Positions 18,201 through 26,277 of a DNA stretch of 64,000 bases are shown piece after piece. The stretch is from NCBI GenBank assembly GCA_002092835.1, contig LVWL01000020.1, positions 62,001 through 126,000 of the forward strand, written 5' to 3'. Position numbers and translations under genes: made by a program. The stretch is from Campylobacter concisus. GTDB lineage: Bacteria > Campylobacterota > Campylobacteria > Campylobacterales > Campylobacteraceae. Each line of letters starts with the position of its first letter. Positions within the stretch are counted from its first letter, which is position 1. The notes beneath the pieces were generated by a model that saw only the letters and a list, made by a program, of their open reading frames with translations, searched no databases and was not told the origin of the DNA.

Positions 18201-18686
18201 AAATATAAACGAAAACAAAAATGAGCTAAAAAGTATCGCAACGATGGTGAGCGCTTGGATGATGCCGTTTGCTGTGCCAAGGCGCTCAGGGCCGACTAGA
18301 GCTTTAATGATTCCATATTTTGCTGGCGAGTATATAGCACTTTGAGCAGCTAAAATAAGAGTTAAAGCAAAAGCTACGCCAAAAGCACCTGCAAGGTAGC
18401 TAAAAAGCACCGCGACACTAATGATAAGGCCAAAAATAGCACAAATTCTTATGACTTTTGTCTTTGAGAATTTATCATTTATAAAGCTTGATGGTGAGAA
18501 TAAAAATATAAAAGGAAATAAAATCATTGCATTTATAACTGCTGTTAATATAAAAAGTATGTCACCATCGTATGTTTTTAAAAGAACATTTTGTATAGTG
18601 ATCTTATGTGCTAGATCGACGCTTGCATTTAAAAATGCGATCGCAAGATATGGCAAAAAACCAGCAACTTTTAATAAACTCATCAT
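15234..18686 (-). CDS. aas: Acyl-[ACP]-phospholipid O-acyltransferase, LplT-PlsC-AMP-ligase fusion
   Basis: A 1150-residue three-part protein for lysophospholipid recycling. Residues 1 to about 415 form a twelve-helix MFS domain like the flippase LplT. Around 430-620 is a PlsC-type acyltransferase domain with the catalytic motif NHISWIDW and substrate motif FPEGHIS. From about 650 to the end is an acyl-ACP/AMP-forming ligase with the P-loop SSGSEGEPKG, GYGATETAP and YKTGDKG motifs. Together they import, activate and reacylate lysophospholipids at the inner membrane. In E. coli lplT and aas are separate genes; fused versions exist elsewhere. The frame is intact over its full length. It is divergent from mnmG. 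Confidence 0.9.
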   Translation of the reverse strand: MMSLLKVAGFLPYLAIAFLNASVDLAHKITIQNVLLKTYDGDILFILTAVINAMILFPFIFLFSPSSFINDKFSKTKVIRICAIFGLIISVAVLFSYLAGAFGVAFALTLILAAQSAIYSPAKYGIIKALVGPERLGTANGIIQALTIVAILFSSFLFSFIFENLYIQGENSEEILKSVYPIGIFLVLFSALEAYFAYKLPCIDEKDETSENFDIKKYIRLSYLRENLKEVRSDKNIWLSIAGLSIFWGISQIIIAAFPAHYKAVFNDDSSLAVQAILAASAIGIAFGSYVAGSMSKLHIELGIVPMGAMGIFFSLLFFAFGSNIGVVSLSSFAFGFFGGIFIVPLNAMIQYFAPQKTTGKIMAANNFLQNVSMLLFLAIGIGLVYFKISTTGLFVFTALVCLIGSFYAILQLPHLFTRLLLLPFLKTKYRFFVEGLQNLPQSGGVLLLGNHISWIDWLVLQAASPRGIRFVMYRTIYNKWYLKQIFKFFKVIPIGAGANKESIELVRECLKNGEVVALFPEGHISYNGQINEFQKGFELIIRDLEEICIVPFYLRGLWGSSFSRASKFYKDLTSKNGRRDIIVAFGKPITTFINAAKMKQKVLELSFSSWESFISRQKPLTEEWLSNAKEDKFKECVSDSTGLNLSNLKFITAVLVFIKIFKRELKDEKNIGILLPSSSIAAIVNMALLAMGKVSVNLNYTLNETSLNHALRKANINTVITSNKFLEKLTLKGFDLKDAMSGKAKFAEDLSNLVSKKEKFFTLLTAFFAPTWLIKLCYFRPVSLEDTATILFSSGSEGEPKGIELSHKNLLANIKQISELLNFKKDDVILNSLPVFHSFGLTVTTLMPLCEGIKMVSVPDPTDGATIGKMAARHSASIIFGTSTFFRLYTRNKKLHPLMFQSARMVVAGAEKLKPEIKDEFRLKFGIEIYEGYGATETAPVAAVNMPNILEKESLKELTFNRPGSVGMPLPGTIIKIIDPETLEELETGEDGLIVIGGSQVMKGYLNDEAKTNDVITHIDGVRYYKTGDKGHIDENGFVFIVDRYSRFAKIGGEMISLGSVEEELAKVLGSDVVFSSANVPDSKKGEAIALLVKSGTEPENLEQILKESNLAPIMMPSYIFIVDDIPTLASGKVDFKGVKALAVSLLAE

Positions 18687-18854
18687 AGAAAGACCTTTGT
18701 AATTTTAAAAATTTTGTAAATCTAACAGCAAAATATTTAAAATATTATTAATAAAAAACTCTACATTAAATTTAGTAATAAAAATTTCTAAGAAATTTAA
18801 ATTTTATATGCTTTTGGATAAAATCACACAATCAAAAAATAGGAAAAATTTATC

Positions 18855-20719
18855 ATGAATTATGAAATAATCGTTGTTGGCGGCGGACATGCAGGCATTG
18901 AGGCAAGTCTAGCGGCTGCTAGAATGGGCAAACAAACTTTACTGATCACTATCTTAGCCGAGCAAATAGGCGCTGCAAGCTGTAATCCGGCCATTGGAGG
19001 CCTTGCAAAGGGACATCTTGTAAAAGAGATCGACGCGCTTGGCGGTCAAATGGGACTTACAACTGACGCTGTTGGTATCCAGTTTCGCGTGCTAAATGAG
19101 AGCAAAGGCCCAGCAGTACGTGGTAGCCGCGCTCAGATCGATATGGATAGATACCGCGTTTATATGAGAAATTTGCTTTTAAATACGCCAAATTTAGAAA
19201 TTTCTCAAGAGATCGCCACTGAAATTTTAAGCGAAAATGGCGAAGTAACGGGCGTTAAAACCCACCTAAATAACATCTATAATGCAAAAAAGGTGATAAT
19301 CACAACTGGTACATTTTTAAACGGGCTAATTCACGTTGGATTTAACAAACTAGAAGCCGGCCGTGTGGGTGAGCTAAGTGCAAAGGATCTAAGCTCTAGC
19401 TTAAGAGAGCTTGGGCTAAATTTAGGCAGGCTAAAGACTGGAACATGCCCAAGGATAGATGCAAAAACGATAAATTTTGAAATTTTAGAAAAGCAAGATG
19501 GCGACGCAAAGCCAGTTGCATTTAGCTTTAGAACTAAAAATTTCTCCCCAACGCAGCTGCCGTGCTACATCGCCTATACAAACGAAACTACGCATGGGAT
19601 AATTCGCTCAAATTTTGACAAAGCACCACTTTTTACAGGTCAGATCGAGGGCATCGGACCAAGATATTGCCCAAGTATCGAGGATAAAATAAACCGCTTT
19701 GGCGACCGCGACAGACACCACCTTTTCATCGAACCTCAGACCCTTGAAGCGACAGAGTACTACATAAACGGCTTTTCAACTAGCTTGCCTTATGAAGTGC
19801 AAGTGCAGATGTTACACTCTATAAAGGGCTTTGAAAATGCGAAAATCGTAAGGCATGGATACGCTATCGAATATGACTACGTCGAGCCAATACAGCTAAA
19901 ACATAGCTTAGAGACAAAAAAGGTAAAAGGGCTATACTTGGCTGGACAGATAAACGGCACGACAGGATACGAAGAGGCTGGTGCTCAAGGGCTAATGGCT
20001 GGTATAAATGCAGCGCTTTCGCTTGATAACAAAGAGCCGCTTGTTTTGCGCCGCGATGAGGCGTATATTGGCGTTTTGATCGATGATCTTGTCACAAAAG
20101 GGACAAAAGAGCCATATAGGATGTTTACGAGTAGGGCGGAGTATCGCTTGCTTTTGCGTGAGGAAAATGCCATTTTAAGGCTTGGTGGATATGGCCATGA
20201 GCTTGGACTTATTGATGACGAGACTTTTAATGAAATTGAGCTATCAGGCAAAATTTAAAAGATGGGCTTGCTTACCTTAACAATACTCAAATTACGCCGA
20301 GCAAGCAAAATTTAGAGCTTTTAGCTAGCCTTGATGAAGAGCCAATAAGTCAAAATGTGAGCCTTCAAAAGATTGTTGCACGCAAAAGCTTTACAGCTGA
20401 GAAACTAAGAAAGCTTGATCAGAAATTTGTAAATTTAGATGATGCGAGTGTGGATCAAATTTTAACCGAGTGTAAATATCAGCACTACATAAATGAGCAA
20501 AAAAATCAAATAGAAAAAATGAAAGATATGATGGATGTAAAAATTCCTGAAAATTTTGACTTTAGAGGTGTGAGTGGTCTTAGTAATGAAGTGGTCGAAA
20601 AGCTTGAGAAATTTACACCGCCTACGCTTTTTGCTGCGAGTGAAATCTCAGGTATCACGCCAGCTGCGATTGATATCTTACATATTTATATAAAGATGAA
20701 TGAGAAAAGGCTTGGCTGA
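18855..20719 (+). CDS. mnmG: tRNA uridine 5-carboxymethylaminomethyl modification enzyme MnmG (frameshifted)
   Basis: MnmG (GidA) is the FAD-dependent partner of MnmE that modifies wobble uridine 34 in several tRNAs. The first frame (467 residues) holds the FAD fold [10 protein letters not shown], the [15 protein letters not shown] motif with a catalytic cysteine, [10 protein letters not shown] and [12 protein letters not shown]. The second frame (to 20719) holds the C-terminal helical domain that contacts MnmE and tRNA. The frames join as [14 protein letters not shown] if one A is restored in the run at 20250-20253, giving about 621 residues, the normal size. Because the gene is a broadly conserved housekeeping gene, a sequencing deletion is more likely than a real mutation. 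Confidence 0.93.
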
Positions 20720-20856
20720 TTTTGATTTTTGGTTTAGTTCAAAAAGCCATAAAGCTTAAAATTTTTATCTTAAAATCAAGATTTACGTTTAAGCTAAAAT
20801 TAACATTATTTTTGCAGATTATATTTAGAAATTATACTTTTTTAATTTTTTGAGAG

Positions 20857-20862
20857 TATAAT
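20857..20862 (+). promoter_or_regulatory. -10 box of petABC
   Basis: TATAAT 31 bases upstream of the petA ATG, preceded by T-rich DNA typical of Campylobacter sigma-70 promoters. The AAAGGAA Shine-Dalgarno is at about 20882. Confidence 0.6.
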
Positions 20863-20893
20863 CGTTAAGAATTTATTTATAGAAAGGAATTTA

Positions 20894-21397
20894 ATGTCAG
20901 TAAAGCAAGAAAGACGTAGCTTTATCGGCCTTGCGTTTGGTGCTGTGGCAGCTGTCGGCGGCGCTATGTCACTAGTGGCTGTTAAAAAGACTTGGGATCC
21001 GCTTCCAAGCGTAAAAGCTGCTGGTTTCACAACAGTTGATCTAAGTCCGATCAAAGATGGAGAAATGAGGCAGGTTGAGTGGCGTAAAAAGCCTATTTTC
21101 ATACTCAAAAAAAGTCCTGATATGGCTAAAAATGACAAAAGAGATGTTGTCGTAGGGGATGCTAGATACGTAGTTCTTATCGGACTTTGCACGCATCTTG
21201 GTTGTATACCTGAGTATAAAGCAAGCAAACAAATGTTTGTATGTGCCTGTCATGGCGGCGAATTTAATGCCGACGGAATGCAAACATACGGACCTCCTCC
21301 AAGACCACTTGATATACCACCATTTAAGATCGATGGAACCAAGCTAGTTCTAGGCGAAACAAGCCCAGAATACGAAAAATTAGTAGCAAAAGCTTAG
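20894..21397 (+). CDS. petA: Ubiquinol-cytochrome c reductase, Rieske iron-sulfur subunit
   Basis: The 167-residue Rieske protein takes the first electron from menaquinol in the bc1 complex. It has a twin-arginine signal anchor (QERRSFIGLAFG) for export of the folded 2Fe-2S domain. The cluster ligands are Cys99 and His101 in CTHLGC and Cys117 and His120 in CACHGGEF, with Cys104 and Cys119 as the expected disulfide. It leads a compact petA-petB-petC operon with gaps of 10 and 2 bases, behind a clear -10 box. The frame and length are normal for the family. Confidence 0.95.
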   Translation: MSVKQERRSFIGLAFGAVAAVGGAMSLVAVKKTWDPLPSVKAAGFTTVDLSPIKDGEMRQVEWRKKPIFILKKSPDMAKNDKRDVVVGDARYVVLIGLCTHLGCIPEYKASKQMFVCACHGGEFNADGMQTYGPPPRPLDIPPFKIDGTKLVLGETSPEYEKLVAKA

Positions 21398-21407
21398 GAG
21401 GATAGCA

Positions 21408-22652
21408 ATGTCTTTAGCTCATAAATCAACTGGCGTTATTGACTGGCTTGATCAACGCCTAGCTTTTACAAAACTTATAAAGGTTCTAGTTAGCGAATAC
21501 TGGATTCCAAAAAATATAAATTTCCTTTGGGCAATGGGCGTTATTTTAACAACGCTTTTTATGCTCTTAATCGTTACCGGTTTTTTGCTTTTAATGTATT
21601 ACAAACCAGATGTAAATTTGGCATTTGATAGTGTAAATTATACTATCATGCAAGAGGTCGAGTATGGCTGGCTTTGGCGTCACATTCACGCAGTTTCAGC
21701 TTCTACGATATTTCTTATTATGTATATTCACTTGCTTACTGGACTTTACTATGGTTCATATAAAAGAGGCAGAGAGGTCATTTGGATAAGTGGTATGGTG
21801 CTATTTATCTGTTTTTCAGCAGAGGCATTTAGTGGTTATATGCTCCCATGGGGACAGATGAGCTACTGGGCGGCGACTGTTATCACTCAGCTTTTTGGCG
21901 GTGTACCAGTTATTGGTGACGCTTTAGTTGAGTGGATTAGAGGTGATTATGCAGTTGGCGACTCAACACTTACTAGATTTTTTATGCTTCATGTTTGTTT
22001 ATTACCACTTGTAACGATAGCTGTTTTGGTTATTCACTTCTACTCTTTAAGAGTCCCACACGTTAATAACCTAACAAGCGAAGATATAGACTTTGAAGTA
22101 GAGGCACAAGAGTATCTACACGGCGATAGAGCAAAATCTAAAGTTATACCATTTTGGCCAGGATTTTTGGCAAAAGACTTTATGTATGTATCATTCTTTA
22201 TGATATTTGTCATCTATCTTGTTTGCTATCACTTCAACTTTGCAATGGATCCTATCAACTTTGAGCCAGCAAATCCACTAAAAACCCCACCACATATCTA
22301 CCCAGAGTGGTATTTCTTGTGGCAATATGAAATTTTACGTGGCTTTTTCTTTGATATAGCTGGAATTTCAGCTTATAACATCGGTCTTATCGCATTTGCA
22401 TTTGCGGGCGTGGCATTTATGCTTATACCACTCTTTGATAGAAGCGGTCTTGTAGCACCAGCTCACAAAAGACCACTATTTTTCGTATGGTTTTGGGTTC
22501 TAGTTGCTGACCTTATCGTATTATCTATATATGGCAAGCTCCCAACAGGCGGCATCAACGACTGGATAGGATTTTATGCGTCACTGCTATTTTTAGTGCT
22601 ATTTATAATCGCACTTCCAGTTATCACAATACTTGAAAGAAAAAGGGGCTAA
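21408..22652 (+). CDS. petB: Ubiquinol-cytochrome c reductase, cytochrome b subunit
   Basis: This 414-residue integral membrane protein carries the two b haems and both quinone sites of the bc1 complex. Visible features are the haem-ligand helices around WLWRHIHAVSAS and FFMLHVCLLPLV, the GYMLPWGQMSYW segment near the Qo site, and PEWYFLWQYEILRGF, the PEWY motif of the quinol-oxidation site. About eight membrane helices are evident. It lies between petA and petC on one transcript and its length fits cytochrome b proteins of Campylobacterota. Confidence 0.95.
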   Translation: MSLAHKSTGVIDWLDQRLAFTKLIKVLVSEYWIPKNINFLWAMGVILTTLFMLLIVTGFLLLMYYKPDVNLAFDSVNYTIMQEVEYGWLWRHIHAVSASTIFLIMYIHLLTGLYYGSYKRGREVIWISGMVLFICFSAEAFSGYMLPWGQMSYWAATVITQLFGGVPVIGDALVEWIRGDYAVGDSTLTRFFMLHVCLLPLVTIAVLVIHFYSLRVPHVNNLTSEDIDFEVEAQEYLHGDRAKSKVIPFWPGFLAKDFMYVSFFMIFVIYLVCYHFNFAMDPINFEPANPLKTPPHIYPEWYFLWQYEILRGFFFDIAGISAYNIGLIAFAFAGVAFMLIPLFDRSGLVAPAHKRPLFFVWFWVLVADLIVLSIYGKLPTGGINDWIGFYASLLFLVLFIIALPVITILERKRG

Positions 22653-22654
22653 TC

Positions 22655-23695
22655 ATGAAAGAGCTTAAAATTTTTGCCATCGTTGTTATCCTTTCAGGTA
22701 TTTTATACTGGGGTATCGAGCCTTACGCTCACACAAAGCTTCATCCGCACACTGCAAATGCTGAGTATAACTTCTCAAAAGAAGATACTGACTACGCTAA
22801 ACACTTTTTAGAGCAGAAAAAAGAGGCGCTTGAGGCTGCAAAAGCTAGCGGCAACAAAGCTAGCATCGATGCAGCTACAAAAGATGTTGAGACAGCACAA
22901 AAAATTCTTGATGACTATACAGCTTTTTGGGCTGATATAAACTCTATCGACCTTGCAAAGGGTGATGCTGCAAAGGGTGCTGAAACGTTTGGGGCAGCTG
23001 GATGTACAGGATGCCACGGCATAGAAGCAGCTGGCATGCCAGCTAGTATGGACGCTGAGACAGCTAGCCAAAGCTTTGGCGTAGTGCCACCAGATCTTAG
23101 TACAGCTGGTAAAATTTATGACGAGAGATTTTTAGCTGCACTCATCAAAAATCCAACTATGGCTGTAAAACTATCTCATAAATTTAACGACGAGCATCCT
23201 TATCCGATGACTGCATTTATGGGTGCTGGCGGCGATATAAACGCTGAGATCGCTGACATAGTTGCTTACCTTAAAAAGGTATCAGCTGACGCAGATACAA
23301 AGAGCAAGATCACTGAAGAAAAGGTATTTGCTGATGCATGTCAAAGATGTCATGATATAAAATATGACAAAAAATATGCATTTAGCAACAAAGTAAGCCT
23401 TGCTGCTTATATGGGCTCAAACCCACCTGACCTATCGATGATGATTCGTTCAAAAGGTGATGAGTATCTGCATAAATTTATAAACGATACTCAAAAGATG
23501 CTACCAGGTACCGCAATGCCAAGAGTTGGTTTAAATAAAGCCGCTGAAGACGACGTGGTAGCTTATATCCAAAAAGTAGGCGACAAGAAGAAGGCTGAGC
23601 GCGAGAGCACAGGGCTTTATGTCATGATCTACTTCTTTATCTTAGGAATTTTTGCTTGGCTTTGGAAACGCAAAGTTTGGAGCGAACTCCACTAA
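22655..23695 (+). CDS. petC: Ubiquinol-cytochrome c reductase, di-haem cytochrome c subunit
   Basis: A 346-residue c-type cytochrome with an N-terminal hydrophobic anchor, two haem-binding motifs (CTGCH at residues 117-121 and CQRCH at 229-233), and a C-terminal membrane helix (LYVMIYFFILGIFAWLW). Two haems distinguish the epsilonproteobacterial bc1 from the single-haem cytochrome c1 of mitochondria and alphaproteobacteria. It passes electrons from the Rieske protein to downstream oxidases or peroxidases in the periplasm. A lysine- and alanine-rich helical insert (about residues 48-90) precedes the first haem domain. It ends the petABC operon just before a hairpin terminator. Confidence 0.93.
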   Translation: MKELKIFAIVVILSGILYWGIEPYAHTKLHPHTANAEYNFSKEDTDYAKHFLEQKKEALEAAKASGNKASIDAATKDVETAQKILDDYTAFWADINSIDLAKGDAAKGAETFGAAGCTGCHGIEAAGMPASMDAETASQSFGVVPPDLSTAGKIYDERFLAALIKNPTMAVKLSHKFNDEHPYPMTAFMGAGGDINAEIADIVAYLKKVSADADTKSKITEEKVFADACQRCHDIKYDKKYAFSNKVSLAAYMGSNPPDLSMMIRSKGDEYLHKFINDTQKMLPGTAMPRVGLNKAAEDDVVAYIQKVGDKKKAERESTGLYVMIYFFILGIFAWLWKRKVWSELH

Positions 23696-23696
23696 A

Positions 23697-23723
23697 ATTT
23701 AAGAGCCTCTTTGGCTCTTAAAT
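23697..23723 (+). terminator. Hairpin terminator of petABC
   Basis: A perfect 11-base stem (ATTTAAGAGCC and its complement) with a five-base loop begins two bases after the petC stop. The downstream T-tract is weak (CCTCTCT), so termination efficiency is uncertain. Confidence 0.6.
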
Positions 23724-23926
23724 CCTCTCTAGTAAATTTACATATATAAATAGGTATTCTTTAAATTCGTTTTTGTAAATTTGATCAAATACTCTTACAA
23801 ATTTTAAAATCTTACTCACTCGCATTAGCAACTTACCAAATTCAGGTCTCGTTATCACTTGCCACTGAATTTGTAAGCGTGATATGCTCGCTCATAAATT
23901 TTAAATTTTACCTGACACTTGGTTGA

Positions 23927-23985
23927 TATAAAATGCATGCGGCGCAAAGCACTATCGCATGCCCTCTAACGTGCGAGGGGTTTTT
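23927..23985 (+). ncRNA. Candidate small RNA with own promoter and terminator
   Basis: An extended -10 element TGATATAAAAT (23925-23934) is followed by a 7-base hairpin (GCATGCG at 23935-23941 with CGCATGC at 23956-23962). Next comes a CCCTC/GAGGG hairpin (23962-23979) and then T5 at 23981-23985. The layout fits a transcript of roughly 40-50 bases ending at an intrinsic terminator. There is no open frame. It lies in the 720-base gene-free stretch after petC. It matches no RNA family I know. Confidence 0.4.
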
Positions 23986-24443
23986 ACTTCGATTTCGTCT
24001 CGTAACTGCAAGCAGACAGTGGATTCAAAAAGGGTATAAGGGTACGGCTTCGTAATTCAAGTCCCCTCTTTTTCGAATAAAGTTTTTAAATTTAAAGTCT
24101 ATATTTTTAAAAATAGAAATTTACTATTTTGCAAATTTTAAACCTTCATTCTCTCGTAAGAATTCACTATTGATTTTAGGTCCCGCAAGGCTTGCCACTA
24201 AAATCGGAGCCGAAATTACTCATTTATGAAATTTAAAAATTTACCTAAAAGCCTAAAAGCGGTAGTATGCCTATACTACCATGTGAGCTATGAATATATA
24301 AGCATTTCGGCATAAAATAGAAATATATCTGAGTTTTAACGGTCGCTATTTAAATAAATTTATTTTAAGCAAATCAATCACTAAAACCCACTAAAATTCA
24401 CAGAAACTGCAAAATTTAGCCCTGCCATCAATCCTGTTTAAAA
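23986..24443. other. Structured gene-free stretch
   Basis: No reading frame of credible length exists in this part of the gap between petC and the next gene. It does hold secondary structure: an arm pair GATTTTAG/CTAAAATC around 24172-24208 enclosing a GC-rich core, and a perfect 8-base hairpin GGTAGTAT-GCCT-ATACTACC at 24261-24280 without a T-tract. Composition fluctuates between AT-rich and GC-rich blocks. It could be a dispersed intergenic repeat, a decayed gene or further RNA; I cannot decide. Confidence 0.4.
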
Positions 24444-24731
24444 TTAAATTTCTTTGGCGATCTCGCTCATTTTATTGAGCAGTTTTTCACGTTCATTTGG
24501 TTTTAGATTGCCGTATTGAAGCTTTGTTATCATCTGCATGAAGTCAAATTGTTTAAACATTTGCGCATCGCTTTTTAGCTCTTTTTCTAGCTGTTTATAA
24601 ATTTTTTCAGTCTCTTTATTTGCTTTTTCTAAATTTTGTAAAAAGCTTCCAGTTGCGCTCATATCAAGGTCATTTTTTGCAGCTTTATCGATGACATTTT
24701 TTAGATTTGCTAAATTTTCAGAAATTTTCAT
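24444..24731 (-). CDS. Small coiled-coil protein of unknown function
   Basis: A 95-residue, highly charged, entirely helical protein (MKISENLANLKNVIDKAAKN...). A longer frame starts at 24794, but the Shine-Dalgarno AAGGA stands seven bases before the ATG at 24731, which therefore is the likely start. The heptad-like spacing of Leu and Ile suggests a coiled coil. It follows the MBL-fold gene on the same strand by 44 bases, so the two may be co-transcribed. I do not recognise a family and assign no function. Confidence 0.6.
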   Translation of the reverse strand: MKISENLANLKNVIDKAAKNDLDMSATGSFLQNLEKANKETEKIYKQLEKELKSDAQMFKQFDFMQMITKLQYGNLKPNEREKLLNKMSEIAKEI

Positions 24732-24775
24732 CAGCATTTCCTTTTGGATTTTAAAATTTAGAGCAAAATTTATTC

Positions 24776-25859
24776 CTAAATTTTCTCCCACCACTTTTTT
24801 CTAGGCAGATTTTGTGTGGTGAAAACTTCTCCGATCATCGGCGTCGCGTAGTTTAGCTCAAGTTTTGTCGCTGCCTTTTCAAAACGCTTGATCGGCTCAT
24901 CCCAAGCGTGATAAGATAGATCAAATTTGCCCCAGTGCACCGGTACGCCAAGCTTTGCACCAAGATCTTTAGTGCTTGCGCTGACTCCTCTGGCTTCATA
25001 TGCATGTAAGGCCAGCCATCGCCGTAAGCACCATTTTCGATAAAAACTAGATCAAAGGCGCCAAATTTCTCATTTATCATCTTAAAATGCTTGCCGTATC
25101 CGCTATCTCCGCTAAAATAAAAGCTAAAGCCAGCCTCTTCAACCGCCCAGCCACCCCAAAGTGTCATGTTTCTTTTAAATGTGCGCCCACTAAAGTGCCT
25201 TGAAGGACAAAACGTGAAGTTTAAATTTCCTATTTTTTGCTCACCAAACCAGTCAAACTCATAAATTTTGTCTTCATCAACGCCCCATTTTACAAGATGA
25301 GCTTTTACACCAAGTGGCACTAGAAATTTGTCTATCCTATCCTTTAGCTCAAGGATCGTTTTATGATCAAGATGATCGTAGTGATCGTGCGAGATGAGGG
25401 CGATATTGATCACATCTGGGTAGTCACTAGTGGTGATAGCATGCTCGTAGGCAAAGGGCTTACCGCCAATTGGCAGTGGAAATGCTCGGTGCAAAACTGG
25501 ATCTGTGATGATAGTTTTGCCATCAAGCTTGCAGATTAGGCTAACGTGCCCAAGCCAGATAAACTCGCCGTTTTTCAAGGCATTTGCGTCAAATTTTAAA
25601 TTTGGCAAAGGCTTAGTTGGTAGCTTGCCCTTTGGTGGAAAGAGCGCTTGCAGGACGAAATTTAACATAGATGCTTGCGGACTATTTTTTACTATATCAA
25701 TCGTTGGTTCTAAATTTATAAAACTTTGCCGTTAAAATTTGGCGAAGCCTTTATCAGCTTTTGGCTTTTAATATCTGGCACGCCACCAAAAACTGGAGTA
25801 AATTTCATAAAAAGAAACACTGCAACAATAAACAAAACTATAACTATAAAAATTTCCAT
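24776..25859 (-). CDS. MBL-fold metallohydrolase, UlaG-like (two frameshifts)
   Basis: The three reading-frame pieces combine into one protein of about 360 residues. An N-terminal anchor (MEIFIVIVLFIVAVFLF) leads into PVFGGVPDIKSQ and SPNFNGKVF. The beta-lactamase-fold core follows, with zinc ligands in SHDHYDHLD, the PSRHFSGR histidine and FSGDSGYG. The tail GVPVHWGKFDLSYHAWDEP is in a third frame. One A is missing near 25720-25723 (T on the coding strand) and one near 24968-24970; both sit in homopolymers. The coding strand start at 25859 has an AAAGG Shine-Dalgarno. Relatives include UlaG-like hydrolases and N-acyl-phosphatidylethanolamine phospholipase D-like proteins; the substrate is unknown. 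Membrane-anchored facing the periplasm is inferred. Confidence 0.8.
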
Positions 25860-25923
25860 AAAAAACCTTTTAAATTTAAAGGTCGGATTATATTTTAGAT
25901 TTTTAAATTTCAGTTTTATTTAA

Positions 25924-26178
25924 TTAACCCGAGCTTAAATAATTAACTTGTAAATTTAAACTTAATTAAGATATTTTTACTCTTTATAGGAAAATTTTAT
26001 TAATAAATATTATCCTTTAGCAAATAAATATACCTAAAAATAGATACTTAATAGATAATCTTAAAAATATATAAAATAAAAATTTAATTTTAAAAATACA
26101 AAATTTGTCAGATAGATGACGGAATTTATTCATTGTAAGTTATAGAATTATTACAAAAATTAGGAAGGAGCGTTTGAG
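25924..26178 (+). promoter_or_regulatory. Upstream region of the hyf operon
   Basis: This AT-rich stretch between the MBL gene and the hyf leader holds no gene. A dyad GTCA-N6-TGAC lies at 26107-26120 and a possible -10 box (TATAGAAT, 26141-26148) sits 20 bases further on, about 33 bases before the leader ATG. The dyad is placed where an activator or repressor could act. No sigma-54 GG/GC pair was recognised. Confidence 0.35.
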
Positions 26179-26277
26179 ATGTTAAATAAAAATTTAACTA
26201 TCTCTATTTTGGTGACTAACCATCACTTTAAAAGTGAGCAGGGCAGTTTAGCCTTGTTTAATGGGAGGAATTTATGA
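26179..26277 (+). CDS. 32-residue leader ORF coupled to hyfA
   Basis: An ATG at 26179 stands nine bases after a perfect AAGGAG and opens a 32-codon frame (MLNKNLTISILVTNHHFKSE...) that ends at TGA 26275-26277. The stop overlaps the hyfA start as ATGA, the same four-base coupling used between several later genes of this operon, and the hyfA Shine-Dalgarno lies inside the frame. The arrangement predicts that ribosomes on the leader deliver translation to hyfA. The peptide has no recognisable domain. It may be a regulatory leader peptide or a small hydrogenase-associated protein. Confidence 0.55.
   Translation: MLNKNLTISILVTNHHFKSEQGSLALFNGRNL

Noticed and set aside
24030-24080. TTCAAGTCCCCTC looked like the T-arm of a tRNA
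   Set aside because: No matching anticodon arm, D-arm or acceptor stem can be folded around it, and the 3' part is an AT-rich run.
25726-25923. Plus-strand frame of 65 codons near the MBL gene
   Set aside because: The opposite strand encodes the true N terminus of the MBL-fold protein (MEIFIVIVLF...), so the plus frame is a shadow.
26205-26265. Possible transcription attenuator in the hyf leader
   Set aside because: No hairpin with a T-tract is present between the promoter and hyfA, and the leader peptide has no run of one regulatory amino acid.
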